60,724 bases of DNA, from NCBI GenBank assembly GCA_910579935.1, contig CAJTVQ010000024.1:1-60724 (forward strand). The letters are read 5' to 3'. This DNA is from an uncultured Lachnospiraceae bacterium (GTDB taxonomy: Bacteria > Bacillota > Clostridia > Lachnospirales > Lachnospiraceae). Shown here piece after piece: positions 59,788 to 60,724 of this stretch; position 1 is the first letter of the stretch, and each line of letters begins with the position of its first letter. A model generated the notes under the pieces. That model searched no databases and was not told the origin of the DNA. It saw only the letters and a program-made list of their open reading frames with translations. The position numbers and the translations under genes are program-made.

Positions 59788-60264
59788 CTATTTTTCCTCC
59801 ATAGCCTGTAAGTTCACCATAGAAATAATTTGGTTCTGCATATCCTCAACAGTTTCTATCCTAATTCTGCCTATATTTTTTCTTACCATTTCAAAATCTA
59901 TATCGGGAAACAATCTTTCACAAAAACTATTTGTTTCGGGAGATGCCCCCATTAAAGCTGTTACAAGCGAATTAGTGTCAAACTGTTCTAACACTTCTTT
60001 CAGTTCCTTTTCAGAAATTGTTGAAATCTGCTCAAAATCAGTTATCCGCTGTGACTGTACCTTTGGTTCTAATATGTCATTTATCGTGATGTCATATAAT
60101 TTAGATAATTTCAATAAAATTTCTAAATCGGGAATAGTCGTTCCTGTTTCCCATTTTGATACTGCCTGCCTTGATATGCCTAATTCTTTTGCCAAACCAT
60201 CTTGTGTGTAGTTGTTACTTTTACGCAAAAACTGTAAGTATTTCGATATAATATTCATATTCAT
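59788..60264 (-). CDS. XRE-family transcriptional regulator
   Basis: A 158-residue protein. The Cro-type HTH (NNYTQDGLAKELGISRQAVSKWETGTTIPDLEIL) spans about 5-65, followed by a soluble helical C-terminal domain. Start set at 60264 (MNMNIISKYLQF), because AAGGAG lies about 10 nt upstream; the frame is open to 60288. A TTGCCAT/ATGGCAA dyad overlaps its likely -10 box, which suggests self-repression. Confidence 0.85.
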   Translation of the reverse strand: MNMNIISKYLQFLRKSNNYTQDGLAKELGISRQAVSKWETGTTIPDLEILLKLSKLYDITINDILEPKVQSQRITDFEQISTISEKELKEVLEQFDTNSLVTALMGASPETNSFCERLFPDIDFEMVRKNIGRIRIETVEDMQNQIISMVNLQAMEEK

Positions 60265-60281
60265 AAAAACCACGCTCCTTA

Positions 60282-60305
60282 TTGCCATTATAAAATATAT
60301 GGCAA
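60282..60305. promoter_or_regulatory. dyad over the promoter of the XRE gene
   Basis: TTGCCAT and ATGGCAA, exact 7-bp arms around a 10-bp AT-rich centre that includes TATAAT on the minus strand. Likely operator. The following 60306-60565 shows no gene. Confidence 0.55.
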
Positions 60306-60565
60306 CAAAAACAAAGAATTTGGTAAGTGCTAAAAAGCAAATACCAGTTGCGCATTATTTTACAATTCTTCCTCCCTCCGCTTAATCTTGCTTTGTTGTC
60401 TGTTGTGCTGTCGGCTGACTGCAAGGCTGCCCTGCCGGATACTTTTCTTAGGTGATTTCCGCTGACAATCGGCAAGTCAAGTCTGCAACCGTATTCAATT
60501 TTTATATTTTTTTCTGCCCTGATTTTCCCCGATAAATGTGAATTTACAGCCTAAATAATTCTATA

Positions 60566-60724
60566 TCAGTTTTTTCTTAAGAACTCAACAATCCGCTCTT
60601 TTTCCGTTTGCGGTAAAATGTGCATATGTCCGCTTGCGTTTAATTCGACTGTCTGACAATCTGAAATAATTTCCACCTGTGCGGTTGGATTTTTCAGCTA
60701 ATAGCCCTTGTCTCTTTTGACAAG
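60566..60724 (-). pseudogene. 3' end of an alpha/beta-hydrolase with internal stop (partial)
   Basis: The last 36 codons read VEIISDCQTVELNASGHMHI and ILPQTEKERIVEFLRKN, a normal alpha/beta-hydrolase end with the catalytic His in SGHMH. An in-frame TAG lies 43 codons from the end (after LVKRDKGY, before LKNPTAQ), where a TGG Trp would fit. The gene enters from beyond the window edge, so the rest cannot be judged. Confidence 0.6.

Noticed and set aside
60221..60475. 84-residue minus-strand frame
   Set aside because: It overlaps the XRE gene's start and operator, with no ribosome site or protein-like content.

Overview
The window looks like chromosome from a Firmicute of the class Clostridia, most likely a gut Lachnospiraceae. 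The reasons are the SCIFF peptide and its radical SAM maturase beside secDF, a fused single-chain SecDF, the contiguous murE-priA-def-fmt-rsmB-rlmN-stp-prkC-rsgA block, AGGAGG-type ribosome sites with frequent TTG/GTG starts, and the many MATE, ABC and XRE-type genes. No tRNA, rRNA or CRISPR array was recognised.

Layout. 1-1.5 kb: a deletion scar joins two 5'-truncated, divergently oriented genes (ADP-ribosylglycohydrolase and ribokinase). 1.6-14.2 kb: a minus-strand run of ten housekeeping genes for wall precursor synthesis, replication restart, formyl-Met handling, rRNA methylation, Ser/Thr phospho-signalling and ribosome assembly. In it, rsmB is broken by a 4-nt insertion that completes a perfect 20-bp palindrome. 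14.4-25.7 kb: fruK, an AAA/PD-(D/E)XK gene, a DUF1349-like gene, recJ, secDF, and the SCIFF system (scfA is a 47-codon gene) with a TIGR04086-like membrane protein. A 161-bp MITE and a small opposite-strand ORF have been inserted between the SCIFF genes and that membrane protein. 26-34.5 kb: a CNNM/CorC transporter, HAD phosphatase, MATE pump, an exported Ada-like zinc-domain protein, an ECF sigma-membrane protein-ABC operon, and a short amidase. 34.6-39.7 kb: two unknown genes, an Sfp-type phosphopantetheinyl transferase, aspS and hisS.

39.8-47.6 kb is a fructan/sucrose utilisation locus. A LacI-type repressor is divergent from permease-permease-binding protein-GH32-fructokinase. Both promoters and two LacI-like operators are readable, a MITE with an 8-bp target duplication sits between the binding protein and GH32, and a 27-bp-stem hairpin closes the operon. 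Imported oligosaccharides would be cleaved in the cytoplasm by GH32 and the free fructose phosphorylated by the fructokinase. The ABC ATPase is not in the locus.

47.6-57.4 kb is accessory: two unknown surface or membrane proteins, an M20 amidohydrolase with an in-frame internal deletion, a MATE pump behind a consensus promoter, early terminator and 28-codon leader ORF, an alpha/beta hydrolase, a large secreted papain-fold/leucine-rich-repeat protein with a 36-bp coding repeat, and an XRE-ABC fusion with a half-size permease. 57.4-60.7 kb is a mobile-element graveyard with two XRE regulators, several frame-broken remnants, and the 3' end of an alpha/beta hydrolase that runs off the window.
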